Assembly (NCBI GenBank): GCA_910576815.1
Contig: CAJTKA010000011.1
Location: 21,129-85,128 of the forward strand
Origin: an uncultured Lachnospiraceae bacterium
Lineage (GTDB): Bacteria; Bacillota; Clostridia; Lachnospirales; Lachnospiraceae
Direction of reading: 5' to 3'
Length of the DNA stretch: 64,000 nucleotides
The notes beneath the pieces are model-generated. The model did no database searches, had not been told where the DNA came from, and saw only the letters and a program-made list of their open reading frames with translations. A program made the translations under genes and the position numbers. Below are positions 16,915 through 26,396 of the stretch, piece after piece; the stretch's first letter is position 1; each line of letters begins with the position of its first letter.

Positions 16915-18093
16915 TCACTGGAGCACCGAACGTATCCTCTCCAGCGCCTCCCGCAGAAGCCGCCTCGGGCAGGCGGCATTGATGCGCTGGAAGCCTGCTC
17001 CGCCCGCGCCAAACATCCCGCCGCCGTCCAGCCACAGCTTCGCCTCGCGGACGATTCTTTGCTCCAGCGCCGCCTCGCTCAAACCAAGCTCCCTGAAATC
17101 CAGCCACACCAGATAGGTGCCCTCATGCGTCACCAGGCGCACCCCCGGAAGATTCTCCTCCACATACTGCCCAATCAAAGCGATATTGTCCGCCACATAG
17201 CGCATCATCGCCTGATACCACTCCTCTCCCTGCCTGTAGGCTGCCTCGCAGGCCACCTGCCCCATGACGTTCAATTCACTGACGCCTACGGCATTCACGC
17301 AGCTGCGAAAACGCTCCCGCAGTTCCTCGTTAGGGATAAAGATATTCGAAAGGTTCAAACCCGCCAGATTAAAGGTCTTGCTGGGAGAAGTGCAGATGAC
17401 GCAGCGCTGTGCATACTCCTGTTTCAGAGTCGCAAACACATGATGCTTCCCCTGAAAAGCAAAGTCGGCATGAATCTCGTCGCTGACCACGATCACCTGA
17501 TGCTGCATACAAAGATCGCCCAGGCGGATCAGCTCCTCCTCGGTCCAGACCCTGCTCACGGGATTATGGGGGCTGCAAAAGAGAACCAGCTTGACCCGAT
17601 GCTCAGAAAGCTTACGTTCAAAATCGTCAAAGTCAATATGATAGCGGTTATCCTCCCCTAAATAAAGGGTATTGGTGACCATCTGTCTGCCGTTGTCGCG
17701 AATGACGCCCTCGAACGGATAATACACGGGCTGCTGGATCAGCACGGCGTCCCCCGGCTGTGTATAAGCCTGGATCGCCATCGCCAGCGCAAAGACCACC
17801 CCCGGCGTCTTCACCAACCAAGACTTCTCCACTGTGAAATCATGATGGCGCTGCATCCAATCCCGCACGCTTTCAAAATACCCGGGGACCTCCTCCGTAT
17901 AGCCGAAGATACCATGGTCCACGCGCTCCCGCATGGCATCCAGCACATAGGAAGACGTCGCAAAGTCCATATCCGCCACCCACAGGGGCAGGACATCCTC
18001 AGGCATCCCGCGCTCCACTGCACAGTCGTACTTGATACAGCCCGTCCCTCTCCTGGTAATTTCCCTGTCAAAATCCAGATTCCTTTCCGCCAT
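16915..18093 (-). CDS. MalY/PatB-type aminotransferase, probable C-S lyase
   Basis: 392 residues from ATG 18093 with CGGAGG 7 nt upstream. It is a fold-type I PLP enzyme of the PatB group: N-terminal CIKYDCAVERGMPEDVLPLWVADMDF, FCSPHNPVSRVW, and the PLP Lys in CTSPSKTFNLAGLN. Family members split cystathionine or cysteine conjugates to pyruvate, ammonia and a thiol. The neighbour on the same strand is a cysteine desulfurase, so both act on sulfur amino acids. A promoter with TTGCAG-16-TATAAT lies at 18230-18257. Confidence 0.88.
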   Translation of the reverse strand: MAERNLDFDREITRRGTGCIKYDCAVERGMPEDVLPLWVADMDFATSSYVLDAMRERVDHGIFGYTEEVPGYFESVRDWMQRHHDFTVEKSWLVKTPGVVFALAMAIQAYTQPGDAVLIQQPVYYPFEGVIRDNGRQMVTNTLYLGEDNRYHIDFDDFERKLSEHRVKLVLFCSPHNPVSRVWTEEELIRLGDLCMQHQVIVVSDEIHADFAFQGKHHVFATLKQEYAQRCVICTSPSKTFNLAGLNLSNIFIPNEELRERFRSCVNAVGVSELNVMGQVACEAAYRQGEEWYQAMMRYVADNIALIGQYVEENLPGVRLVTHEGTYLVWLDFRELGLSEAALEQRIVREAKLWLDGGGMFGAGGAGFQRINAACPRRLLREALERIRSVLQ

Positions 18094-18229
18094 CCTCTGT
18101 CCTCCGTTCTCCCGTGGCCGCAACCTTCCTGCGCCCACAGTTCTTCTGTGTCTCAGCCTGTCTGTGCGCCCATTTACTGCAGCACCGTTGCTATTACGCA
18201 ATTCCTACTAAGTTGCTATACTATAACCC

Positions 18230-18257
18230 ATTATAACAGAGATGACGAAATCTGCAA
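18230..18257 (-). promoter_or_regulatory. promoter of the PatB-type lyase gene
   Basis: Minus strand TTGCAG (18257-18252), 16 bp, perfect TATAAT (18235-18230). A second -10-like TATAGT is 11 bp downstream. Confidence 0.55.
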
Positions 18258-18274
18258 GCCCCAAAAATGAGTGC

Positions 18275-18297
18275 AGCGGCTGCCAAAAGCAGCCGCT
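18275..18297 (-). terminator. terminator of the blaI-blaR1 unit
   Basis: Perfect 9-bp arms AGCGGCTGC and GCAGCCGCT with a 5-nt loop, about 90 nt beyond the blaR1 stop. A TTTTT run follows 8 nt later on the minus strand. Confidence 0.6.
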
Positions 18298-18386
18298 CAC
18301 ACCATCCCCTTTTACACTTCTGTCTTCTATTTGATACAGTATGCCGCGGCACCCCGTCAATAGAGACCTGTTTTATCTTCCACGCA

Positions 18387-19724
18387 TCAGTGCGGACATA
18401 CTGCCCAAGTATAGGTAGCTATCCAATCACCACGGATGACCTGTCCGCACTTAGCACACTGTTGCGCATGAAACTCTCTCACTTCACAGCCGCCGTCTGA
18501 AAATGAACGATGTAACCGTTCCGTCCCCGAAACATATACATGGTTACAGTGCGGCGAAATGCCCTCATCTTCCAATACCGGATAGATATTACCATCTTCG
18601 TCGATAAATTCATCTTCATATAAAATCACGATATCTTGCACAATAGTATGCTCATCCGTACTCTCCACTCCCGGAACAAACTCAAATACGTCACTATCCA
18701 ACGTCCTTTCGATTTCCTCCTGTGACGCATCCTCCGGTAATATTTCAGAAAACGGATCCCTGTAGGCAAATGCCGTGATTGAATTGGCCATGATCAGCAC
18801 CGCTGCCAGCGTGCCTGCCGCAAACCGATTCCATTTCTTATGATTCATGATGTTCATCATCCTTTCTCTTACGTATTTTGTGTTGCTTCCAAAACCGACG
18901 TTCCATCTCACTGCCGGCCTCTTTGGTTTCTCATCTCCCGCTTCGTCAACCAGCAGAAGCATGTAGATTTTAGTCTCCTCGACTGACCTTCCCCGCATCA
19001 CCGCCGAGTCACAGGCGCATTCACAGACCTGTTCGAGCTTTTTATTCAGTTTCCACACAAACGGGTTCCACCAGTGCAGAAAGATCGCAAACTGCACAAT
19101 GATCTTCCAGAGTATATCCAGGCGTTTGATATGTACCATCTCATGGCGGGCAAGCAGCTCTGTCTCCCGACTCTCCGCTTTCTCTGCACAGATGATAACG
19201 GGTCTTAAGATCCCAAAGGTGATCGAAGGATCGCCGTCCCGCGCTTGCAGGAAAGATACCCGGCGTCTCACGCCGTATTCCTTCCGCAGACGATCAACGA
19301 GCGCCTTCTCCTGCTCATTCATCCCGATCTCCGCATAAACAGCCACACGACGGACGTTGCGCAGATAGTCGACCATTTTCCATATCATCAGCAAACAGGC
19401 ACCCGCAAGCCAACCGCCCACGATCACCGTCTGCACATCGGCAAAGTGATTCGCGTGGAAATCTCCACCCACATGAACCAGATAATTCGTCCATGTCAGC
19501 GGTTTCCGATTCGTCGCCATCCGGCTTTCCCAGTTGGCGGCAGGAATGACTTCACGATACCAGCTTTTGATAAAAGGCAGGGGAATCAGGTAGTACAAGA
19601 CAGCGGCTTTGGCGAGCAGACAGTACACGCTCGCACAAAGCCTTTCCTTCACAATACTGCGCAGCAGAAGGAACAGACACGTCATCGTCGTTCCCGAGAG
19701 CGTCATAACCAACAGATATTCCAT
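18387..19724 (-). CDS. BlaR1/MecR1-type M56 metallopeptidase sensor
   Basis: 445 residues. Four hydrophobic segments (about 1-20, 33-52, 95-115 and 315-335) hold a cytoplasmic zinc protease domain with ARHEMVHIKR, the HExxH-type site, and a further conserved ECACDSAVM. The C-terminal extracellular part of about 110 residues is short and carries several Cys and His (CNH, CAKCG, CPH); it lacks the penicillin-binding domain of true BlaR1, so the signal is probably not a beta-lactam. It sits 3 bp after a BlaI-type repressor gene and should cleave it or trigger its loss. Confidence 0.85.
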   Translation of the reverse strand: MEYLLVMTLSGTTMTCLFLLLRSIVKERLCASVYCLLAKAAVLYYLIPLPFIKSWYREVIPAANWESRMATNRKPLTWTNYLVHVGGDFHANHFADVQTVIVGGWLAGACLLMIWKMVDYLRNVRRVAVYAEIGMNEQEKALVDRLRKEYGVRRRVSFLQARDGDPSITFGILRPVIICAEKAESRETELLARHEMVHIKRLDILWKIIVQFAIFLHWWNPFVWKLNKKLEQVCECACDSAVMRGRSVEETKIYMLLLVDEAGDEKPKRPAVRWNVGFGSNTKYVRERMMNIMNHKKWNRFAAGTLAAVLIMANSITAFAYRDPFSEILPEDASQEEIERTLDSDVFEFVPGVESTDEHTIVQDIVILYEDEFIDEDGNIYPVLEDEGISPHCNHVYVSGTERLHRSFSDGGCEVREFHAQQCAKCGQVIRGDWIATYTWAVCPH

Positions 19725-19727
19725 CTG

Positions 19728-20096
19728 TTACCCCTCGTAGGTCTCCACGATACGCTTCAATTCCTTTTTCTCGCTCTCACTGATCCGCTTATCCTTGTAA
19801 TATGCTGCCACCAAATTACTCAACCTTCCTCCGTACATTGCGTCAATCGCTGCCTGTATCTGTTTGTAATGATAGTCCTCCCGACTTACTACGGTCCTCA
19901 CGATCCTGTGTTCCCGCGTAACAAACCCTTTCTCCTCGAGCCTGCTCAAAAAGGTGTTCAGGGTCTGCCTTTTCCACTCCTTTCCATCTGCTTCAAACAG
20001 GGCAAGAAGCTGAGACTGCTTCACGCCTTCATTCAAATCCCATAACTTTTCCAAAACTTCCAACTCTGCTTCTGATGCGGCACAAAATTTTCCCAT
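19728..20096 (-). CDS. BlaI/MecI/CopY-family repressor
   Basis: 122 residues from ATG 20096 (the frame extends to 20165, across the operator). The winged-helix domain reads ASEAELEVLEKLWDLNEGVKQSQLLALF and TLNTFLSRLEEKGFVTRE, followed by the dimerisation helices LSNLVAAYYKDKRISESEKKELKRIV. It is a DNA-binding repressor inactivated through the membrane peptidase encoded next. An inverted repeat immediately after its own -10 box suggests autoregulation. Confidence 0.9.
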   Translation of the reverse strand: MGKFCAASEAELEVLEKLWDLNEGVKQSQLLALFEADGKEWKRQTLNTFLSRLEEKGFVTREHRIVRTVVSREDYHYKQIQAAIDAMYGGRLSNLVAAYYKDKRISESEKKELKRIVETYEG

Positions 20097-20112
20097 ATTC
20101 CCTACTTTCCGA

Positions 20113-20165
20113 GGACTAGTCACCGTAGTCCCCTTAATTTTACGATTTTCGTCGAAATCTGTCAA
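20113..20165 (-). promoter_or_regulatory. blaI promoter with inverted-repeat operator
   Basis: Minus strand TTGACA (20165-20160), 17 bp, TAAAAT (20142-20137). Six bp further on is the inverted repeat GGACTA-N7-TAGTCC (20113-20131), which covers the expected transcription start. The location is ideal for repression by BlaI. A separate palindrome TACAATTGTA at 20202-20211 matches the TACAnnTGTA core used by CopY/BlaI proteins. Confidence 0.65.
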
Positions 20166-20214
20166 CAGTTACAGGGAAACACAACAATTTGTGGTTCCCA
20201 CTACAATTGTACTC

Positions 20215-22116
20215 CTAGGCCGTAATTGCATTCCCGGTATACAACTGGTAGTATTTCCCACGCTCCTCGATGAGCTGGTCGTGGGTGCCTCTCTCGATGA
20301 TCCTGCCCTGCTCCAATACCATGATGCAGTCAGCATTTTTGACCGTGGAAAGGCGATGGGCAATCACGAAGGTGGTCCTGCCCTTCATCAGTTTATCCAT
20401 GCCGTCCTGCACGATGCGCTCCGTGCGGGTATCAATGGAGCTTGTCGCTTCATCCAGGATCAACACCGGCGGATCCGCCACCGCTGCCCTGGCGATGGCA
20501 AGAAGCTGTCTCTGCCCCTGGCTCAAATTCGCGCCGTCTCCGGAGAGTACGGTGTCATAGCCTTCGGGCAGACGCCTGATAAAGCTGTCCGCATTGGCAA
20601 GCTTTGCGGCCGCTTTGACTTCTTCGTCGGTCGCGTCCAACTTCCCGTAGCGGATGTTTTCCATGACGGTGCCTGTAAACAGGTGGGTATCCTGCAATAC
20701 AATGCCAAGAGATCGGCGCAGGTCCGCCTTTTTGATCTTATTGACATTGATGCCGTCATAGCGTATTTTTCCATCCTGAATATCGTAAAAACGATTGATC
20801 AGGTTCGTGATGGTGGTCTTGCCCGCACCCGTGGAACCGACAAAGGCAATCTTCTGCCCCGGCTGGGCAAAGAGCTTCACGTCGTGGAGTACCATCTTAT
20901 CATCATTATAACCGAAATCCACGCCGTCGAAAACCACATCGCCCTTAAGTTCCACATAGTCCACGGAATGATCCGCCTGATGCTCATGCCGCCATCCCCA
21001 ACGGCCTGTGCGCTCCGGCGTTTCCACAAGTTTTCCCCCCTCCTCCTTCACATTAACAAGCGTTACATAACCCACATCTATCTCCGGTTCTTCATCCAGC
21101 ATCTTGAAGATCCGCTCCGCGCCTGCAAGCGCCATCACGACTGCGTTAAATTGTTGGCTCACTTGGTTAATCGGCATATTGAAGCTTTTATTAAAGGTCA
21201 AAAAGCTTGCCAATTTTCCAAGTGTCAGTCCCGTTGCCCCGGAAAGGGCCAGTGCGCCGCCCACAATGGCGCAGACCACATAGCTCACATTCCCCAGCTG
21301 TTGGTTGACGGGACCTACCACATTGACCAGATAATTCGCCCTGTCAGAACTTTCACAGAGCGCTTCATTGAGTGCGCTAAAGTCCTCAATATTCTTTTCT
21401 TCGTGGCTGAAAACTTTGACCACCTTCTGGCCATTCATCATTTCCTCGATAAAACCGTTGATCTTGCCCAGGTTCGCCTGCTGCTCCATAAAGTATTTGC
21501 CGCTAAGCCCTGCCACCCGCTTCGTCACCACAAGCATGATCGCTACCATCACAAGCGTTGTGATCGTCAACGGCACGCTCAAAATAACCATGCTCACAAA
21601 CACGCTCACAATGGTGATCGCGCTGTTGAATACCTGCGGCATACTCTGGCTGATCATCTGACGAAGGGTCTCCGTATCGTTTGTATAGGTTGACATAATA
21701 TCTCCGTGCACATGCGTGTCAAAGTACTTGATCGGCAGGGTTTCCATGTGCGTAAAGAGATCGTCCCTGATGTTTCTCAGCGTCCCCTGGGTCACGTTGA
21801 TCATGATGCGATTCCAGGCGTAAGCAGCAAGCACACCAATCAGATAAAAGCATGCCACCCGCCCGATGGCTCTTGCAAGCGGCGCAAAATCCGCCGTCTC
21901 CTGTTTCAGCATCGGCGTGATATAGTCGTCGATCAGGCTCTGCGTAAACATTGTACCCTGCACGTTCGCGAGCACGCTCACAAAGATCAACGCCGCCACG
22001 ATCGCCAGATGGACACCATAACTTTTCGCCACATATCCCATCAGGCGTTTAAATACTTTTCCCGGATTCTCGATTTTCTTTCCGTGCATTCTTCCATGTG
22101 GTCCCGGTCCCGGCAT
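20215..22116 (-). CDS. ABC exporter half-transporter, subunit with canonical site
   Basis: 633 residues: six membrane helices in an ABC type-1 exporter domain (about 30-345), then an ATPase domain with Walker A GSTGAGKTT, signature LSQGQRQLLAIARA, Walker B VLILDEATSSID and H loop IAHRLST. Between the two is an insert of about 45 residues (VNVKEEGGKLVETPERTGRWG...HQADHSVD) not usual in the family. Its ATG shares one base with the stop of the upstream partner (TGATG), so the two are translationally coupled. They form a heterodimeric exporter for an unknown, probably lipophilic, substrate. Confidence 0.92.
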   Translation of the reverse strand: MPGPGPHGRMHGKKIENPGKVFKRLMGYVAKSYGVHLAIVAALIFVSVLANVQGTMFTQSLIDDYITPMLKQETADFAPLARAIGRVACFYLIGVLAAYAWNRIMINVTQGTLRNIRDDLFTHMETLPIKYFDTHVHGDIMSTYTNDTETLRQMISQSMPQVFNSAITIVSVFVSMVILSVPLTITTLVMVAIMLVVTKRVAGLSGKYFMEQQANLGKINGFIEEMMNGQKVVKVFSHEEKNIEDFSALNEALCESSDRANYLVNVVGPVNQQLGNVSYVVCAIVGGALALSGATGLTLGKLASFLTFNKSFNMPINQVSQQFNAVVMALAGAERIFKMLDEEPEIDVGYVTLVNVKEEGGKLVETPERTGRWGWRHEHQADHSVDYVELKGDVVFDGVDFGYNDDKMVLHDVKLFAQPGQKIAFVGSTGAGKTTITNLINRFYDIQDGKIRYDGINVNKIKKADLRRSLGIVLQDTHLFTGTVMENIRYGKLDATDEEVKAAAKLANADSFIRRLPEGYDTVLSGDGANLSQGQRQLLAIARAAVADPPVLILDEATSSIDTRTERIVQDGMDKLMKGRTTFVIAHRLSTVKNADCIMVLEQGRIIERGTHDQLIEERGKYYQLYTGNAITA

Positions 22117-23867
22117 CAGTCCTCGCCTCCTTTCTCATCGAAGTCCCCACCGCCGCTCGTCTGCGACTCATAAACTTCTCTGTAGATCTCATTGCCCGCC
22201 AGCAGCTCCTCGTGCGTACCAAAGCCGTGCACCCTGCCGTCGTCCATGACAATGATGCGGTCGGCGTTCATCACGCTTGATACCCGCTGCGCAATGATCA
22301 GCTTCGTGGTGTCGGGGATCTCCTGTGCAAACGCCTTTCTGATCTTTGCGTCTGTGGCCGTATCCACCGCGCTGGTGGAATCGTCCAGGATCAATACCTT
22401 TGGTTTCTTAAGCAGGGCTCTGGCGATGGTCAGACGCTGTCTCTGCCCGCCGGATACATTTGTGCCGCCCTGCTCTATGTAGGTCTGATAACCGTCCGGC
22501 ATCTTCTCGATAAATTCATCCGCACAGGCCAGCCTGCAGGCTCTCCTGCACTCCTCCTCCGTGGCGTTCGCATCGCCCCAGCGCAGGTTATCGAGGATCG
22601 TGCCCGAAAAGAGTACGTTTTTCTGCAAAACGACCGCCACCTGATTGCGCAGCGTCTCGATATCGTACTCCCTGACATCCCTGCCGCCCACGAAGACAGC
22701 GCCGTCCGTCACATCGTAGAGACGGCTGATCAGATTCACCAGACTGGTCTTGGCGCTGCCGGTGCCGCCGATGATACCGATGGTCTCGCCCGCGTTTATC
22801 TTTAAATTGATATCATGCAGGACCGCCTCGCTGCTCACTCTATTATAAGAGAAGCGTACGTGCTGAAACTCGATCGAGCCGTCCGGCACTTCGTATACAG
22901 GGTTGACCGGATTAGTCAAATCGCTCTTTTCATTTAGTACCTCACAGATACGCTCCCCGCTGGCAATACTCATGCTCATCATTACAAAGATCATCGCCAC
23001 CATCATCAAACTCATGAGGATGTTCATACAATAAGCCAAAAGACTCATCAGTTCACCCGTGGTCAGGGTATCCTGCACGATCTGCTTCGCGCCCAGCCAG
23101 CTAATCAGCAGGATGCAGCCGTAAACGGTGAACTGCATAACGGGCATATTGAGAACCACGCGCTGCTCCGCCTTCTGGAAGATATCGTAGATGCCCTGGC
23201 TCGCTTTCTTAAACTTAACCGTCTCATGCTCCTCCCTGACATATGCCTTGACCACGCGGATAGCGCTCACGTTTTCCTGCACGGAGGCATTCAGCTCGTC
23301 GTACTTCGGGAACGCGAGCTTGAAATACTTCATTGCTCCCTTGATCAGGAAAAACAGCACTACAGCCAGCAGAAGCACTGCCACCAGATAGATCGATGCC
23401 AATTCCGCATTGATCCAAAATGCCATCGTCATCGCGCAGATCATGTTCACCGGTGCACGGAAACAGATGCGCAGGACCATCTGATAGGCGTTCTGCATAT
23501 TGTTCACATCCGTGGTCAGCCTGGTGACCAGACCCGCCGTGCTGAATTTGTCAAGACTCGCAAAGGAAAATGTCTGGATGTTCTCAAACATCGCCTGCCG
23601 CAGATTCTTGGCAAAACCCGTGGATGCCCGCGCACCGTACTTGCCGCCCATCACGCCGGTCAAAAGACCAAGGAGTGCCGCGCCGATCATCATTGCGCCG
23701 ACCACAAAGACGTGGCGCATGTCGCCCGCTTCCACGCCGTCGTCGATGATGGATGCCATCAGAAATGGGATCAGGGTCTCGAACACAACTTCCAAAACCA
23801 TAAAGATCGGCGTTATGATCGAGGCTTTCTTATACTCCTTTACCTGTGCTGCCAATGTTTTTATCAT
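22116..23867 (-). CDS. ABC exporter half-transporter, subunit with degenerate site
   Basis: 583 residues from ATG 23867 with GGAG 8 nt upstream. Type-1 exporter membrane domain, then an ATPase with Walker A GGTGSAKTS (Ala in place of the usual Gly), signature VSGGQRQRLTIARA and Walker B VLILDDSTSAVD, in which Asp replaces the catalytic Glu. This is the pattern of the non-hydrolysing half of heterodimeric exporters such as TM287/288 and BmrCD. The next gene encodes the half with the normal Glu. A large nested palindrome lies between this start and the upstream gene. Confidence 0.92.
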   Translation of the reverse strand: MIKTLAAQVKEYKKASIITPIFMVLEVVFETLIPFLMASIIDDGVEAGDMRHVFVVGAMMIGAALLGLLTGVMGGKYGARASTGFAKNLRQAMFENIQTFSFASLDKFSTAGLVTRLTTDVNNMQNAYQMVLRICFRAPVNMICAMTMAFWINAELASIYLVAVLLLAVVLFFLIKGAMKYFKLAFPKYDELNASVQENVSAIRVVKAYVREEHETVKFKKASQGIYDIFQKAEQRVVLNMPVMQFTVYGCILLISWLGAKQIVQDTLTTGELMSLLAYCMNILMSLMMVAMIFVMMSMSIASGERICEVLNEKSDLTNPVNPVYEVPDGSIEFQHVRFSYNRVSSEAVLHDINLKINAGETIGIIGGTGSAKTSLVNLISRLYDVTDGAVFVGGRDVREYDIETLRNQVAVVLQKNVLFSGTILDNLRWGDANATEEECRRACRLACADEFIEKMPDGYQTYIEQGGTNVSGGQRQRLTIARALLKKPKVLILDDSTSAVDTATDAKIRKAFAQEIPDTTKLIIAQRVSSVMNADRIIVMDDGRVHGFGTHEELLAGNEIYREVYESQTSGGGDFDEKGGED

Positions 23868-23894
23868 GTCATCACTCCATTTCCTAACTAATAA

Positions 23895-23957
23895 TAGAAT
23901 CATGTGGTATTCGTAAAAAAAGTATTCAATCTGTTTACGAAAATCCGCATGATTCTA
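23895..23957. repeat. nested inverted repeat upstream of the ABC exporter
   Basis: Outer perfect 10-bp arms TAGAATCATG (23895-23904) and CATGATTCTA (23948-23957), inner perfect 7-bp arms TCGTAAA (23911-23917) and TTTACGA (23934-23940), and a 16-nt centre. Lying 28 bp before the exporter start, it could be a two-site operator or a leader hairpin. A TTGACA about 35 bp further upstream may be the -35 box. Confidence 0.6.
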
Positions 23958-24043
23958 TTTTTCTACATTAAAAATTCATTGTCAACGATTTTTCATGCTT
24001 TTACTAAAATTTCACAAATTGTTCACAGGGAAACGCAATTGGC

Positions 24044-25210
24044 TTATTCCTTCGTCTTATCCCTGTTATTTAAAATCTCGAACACCACAGCCGCCAGCAG
24101 CACCATGCCCTTTACCACCATCTGCCAGTTTGCGTCGATGCTCATCAGGCTCATTCCCAGGTTGATGACGCCGATCAGCGCTGCACCGATCACCATGCCG
24201 AAAACCGTACCGGAGCCGCCGTAAGCGGACACGCCGCCCACCACGCAGGCGGAGATTGCGTCTATCTCATAGTTGTTGCCTGCCATTGCCGTCGCCGCCG
24301 ACAGTCTCGCCATCGTCATCCATGCGCTGAACACGGTGAGTACCGCCATATTCAGATATGCCAGGAAGAAAATCTTTTTCGTGTCAATACCGGAAAGTCT
24401 GCCGGCCTCCACATTGCCGCCGATGGTATAGAAGTAACGGCCGATGGTGGTCTTTTCCGTGATAAAGCTGTAAACGAGCACAATCACCGCCACCCAGATC
24501 AGGTTATTGGGGATACCGTTCGCCTGCGCCAGCTTGTACGCAAACAGCAGGATCACCGCGCAAACCACCACGCAGCGCACGATCACTCCTGCCATGCTTT
24601 CCGCCTCATAGCCTTTTTTGATCTTATCCTTTCTGCTCTTTAGCTGTAAGAGCACAAACAGCGCACAGACGATCACGCCCGCCAAAAGGCAGGTGATGTT
24701 GATTCCTTTGCCGCCGAAAAAGTCCGGCACACTACCGTTGAACATCTTCGTAAAGCTCTCCGGCATGGGCGCAATGGACGAATCGCCGATCAGCGCCGTA
24801 CCCCAGCCGCGGAAAGCCAGATAACCTGCCAGCGTCGCGATCCAGGGCGGGATATTGAGATAAGCGATCAGGAAGCCTTCCACAATGCCATAGATCACGC
24901 CCGCCCCTATCATCAGGAGCATGGCGGCAGGCACCGGCATCTGTGCCTTCACCATCAACATACCGCCGATCGCGCCGACAAAACACGCGAAAGAGCCGAC
25001 GGAAAGATCGATATTACCGCCCGTGAGCATACACATCAGCATACCGGTCGCCAGTATAAACACATAGGAATTTTGCGCGATCAGCGCCTGAAAACTGGAA
25101 GGCGCAAACATTTGTCCCTTCGTCGTCATCGAGAAGAAGATCACGATCAGGACAAGGACTATTTTCATGGTATGTTTTCTTAAGATATCTGCTGTCTTAT
25201 TCATTTTCAT
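24044..25210 (-). CDS. sugar ABC transporter permease (second copy)
   Basis: 388 residues with about 10 hydrophobic helices and the BPD_transp_2 family features GGNIDLSVGSFACFVGAIGG, YFYTIGGNVEAGRLSGIDTKK and GVSAYGGSGTVFGMVIGAALIGVINLGMS-type end. It belongs to the multiple-monosaccharide importer group (GguB-like). It follows a paralogous permease gene by 9 bp and is the last gene of the operon. The two could form a heterodimeric pore or serve alternately. Confidence 0.9.
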   Translation of the reverse strand: MKMNKTADILRKHTMKIVLVLIVIFFSMTTKGQMFAPSSFQALIAQNSYVFILATGMLMCMLTGGNIDLSVGSFACFVGAIGGMLMVKAQMPVPAAMLLMIGAGVIYGIVEGFLIAYLNIPPWIATLAGYLAFRGWGTALIGDSSIAPMPESFTKMFNGSVPDFFGGKGINITCLLAGVIVCALFVLLQLKSRKDKIKKGYEAESMAGVIVRCVVVCAVILLFAYKLAQANGIPNNLIWVAVIVLVYSFITEKTTIGRYFYTIGGNVEAGRLSGIDTKKIFFLAYLNMAVLTVFSAWMTMARLSAATAMAGNNYEIDAISACVVGGVSAYGGSGTVFGMVIGAALIGVINLGMSLMSIDANWQMVVKGMVLLAAVVFEILNNRDKTKE

Positions 25211-25219
25211 CCTTCTCCC

Positions 25220-26392
25220 CTACTTCTTCTCTCTCTTGGAAAGAACGTCAAAAACAACGGCCGCCAAAAGCACCAGCCCCTTGACCACTTTCTGATAGTT
25301 CAGATCGATTACCATGATACTCATGCCCTGGTTGATCACGCCCATCAGCATTGCGCCGACCACCACGCCGGGCACCGTGCCTATGCCGCCGTAAGCGGAA
25401 GCGCCGCCGATGAAGCAGGCGCCGATGGCATCCATCTCAAAGCCCTGCCCGAAGGTTGGCTGCGCCGCGGTCAGTCTGGCAATCGTCAGCACACCCGCCA
25501 GCGCCGCCAGAAGTCCCATATTGACATAAGCAAGAAAATAAATTCTTTTCGTATTGATACCGGAAAGTCCGGTCGCCTTTTCATTGCCGCCCACCGCATA
25601 CAGATAGCGGCCGATCCTTGTCTTCGTCGTCAGATAACCATAAATCAAAAGCACCAGAAGGATCCAAATCAGCACGGTGGGAATGCCCTTGTAGGAAGCC
25701 AGCTTATAAGTCACCCACAGGATCGCTGCGCTGACGAGAGCCAGTTTTACGATGGTACTGCCAAGAGACGCCGTCTCATAGCCTCTGCTCCTATTGTTGA
25801 TACGATTCTTTAACTGCACCGCGATCAGTACGATCACAGCGATACAGCCGGCTACCATACAGGTCATGTTGATACCCTCGCCGTTGCCCAGAAAATCCGG
25901 CACATAGCAGTCCGCGCCGCCGCCGAACACCCTGACAAACGTCTCGCTCTTGACGGAAACCGTCATCCCCTGCAGCACCACATTGGAAAGACCTCGGAAC
26001 GCGTACATACCTGCCAACGTTGCGATGAAGGGCGGCACTTTCACGTAAGCGATCCAGAAGCCCTGCCACATACCGATCAGGATACCGATCACCAGCATGG
26101 TAAGGACTGCCGCCGGGAAATTCACGTCTTTATCCATGACCATCGCACCCACCGCGCCCGTGAAGCAGACCACGGAACCAACGGAGAGGTCGATGTTGCC
26201 GCCCGTGAGGATACAGAGCAGCATACCCGTCGCCAATACAAACACATAGGCGTTCTGGGAAATCAGGTTATTGATATTCTGCGGAAATAAAATCTTTCCC
26301 TCTGTTGTAATACTGAAAAAGAGCACTATCAGGATCAGGGCCATGATCATGGTATATTTTCGAAAGAATGCTGAAACATACGCTTTTCCCAT
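25220..26392 (-). CDS. sugar ABC transporter permease (first copy)
   Basis: 390 residues, same architecture as its downstream neighbour, with GGNIDLSVGSVVCFTGAVGA, YLYAVGGNEKATGLSGINTKR and GGASAYGGIGTVPGVVVGA. The two differ through most of the length, so the duplication is old. It starts 4 bp after the ATPase gene ends. Confidence 0.9.
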   Translation of the reverse strand: MGKAYVSAFFRKYTMIMALILIVLFFSITTEGKILFPQNINNLISQNAYVFVLATGMLLCILTGGNIDLSVGSVVCFTGAVGAMVMDKDVNFPAAVLTMLVIGILIGMWQGFWIAYVKVPPFIATLAGMYAFRGLSNVVLQGMTVSVKSETFVRVFGGGADCYVPDFLGNGEGINMTCMVAGCIAVIVLIAVQLKNRINNRSRGYETASLGSTIVKLALVSAAILWVTYKLASYKGIPTVLIWILLVLLIYGYLTTKTRIGRYLYAVGGNEKATGLSGINTKRIYFLAYVNMGLLAALAGVLTIARLTAAQPTFGQGFEMDAIGACFIGGASAYGGIGTVPGVVVGAMLMGVINQGMSIMVIDLNYQKVVKGLVLLAAVVFDVLSKREKK

Positions 26393-26396
26393 ATCC

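Noticed and set aside
20191..21693. 500-codon open frame on the plus strand
   Set aside because: It lies wholly opposite a well-supported ABC transporter gene, has a His/Arg-rich low-complexity composition, and carries no family motif.
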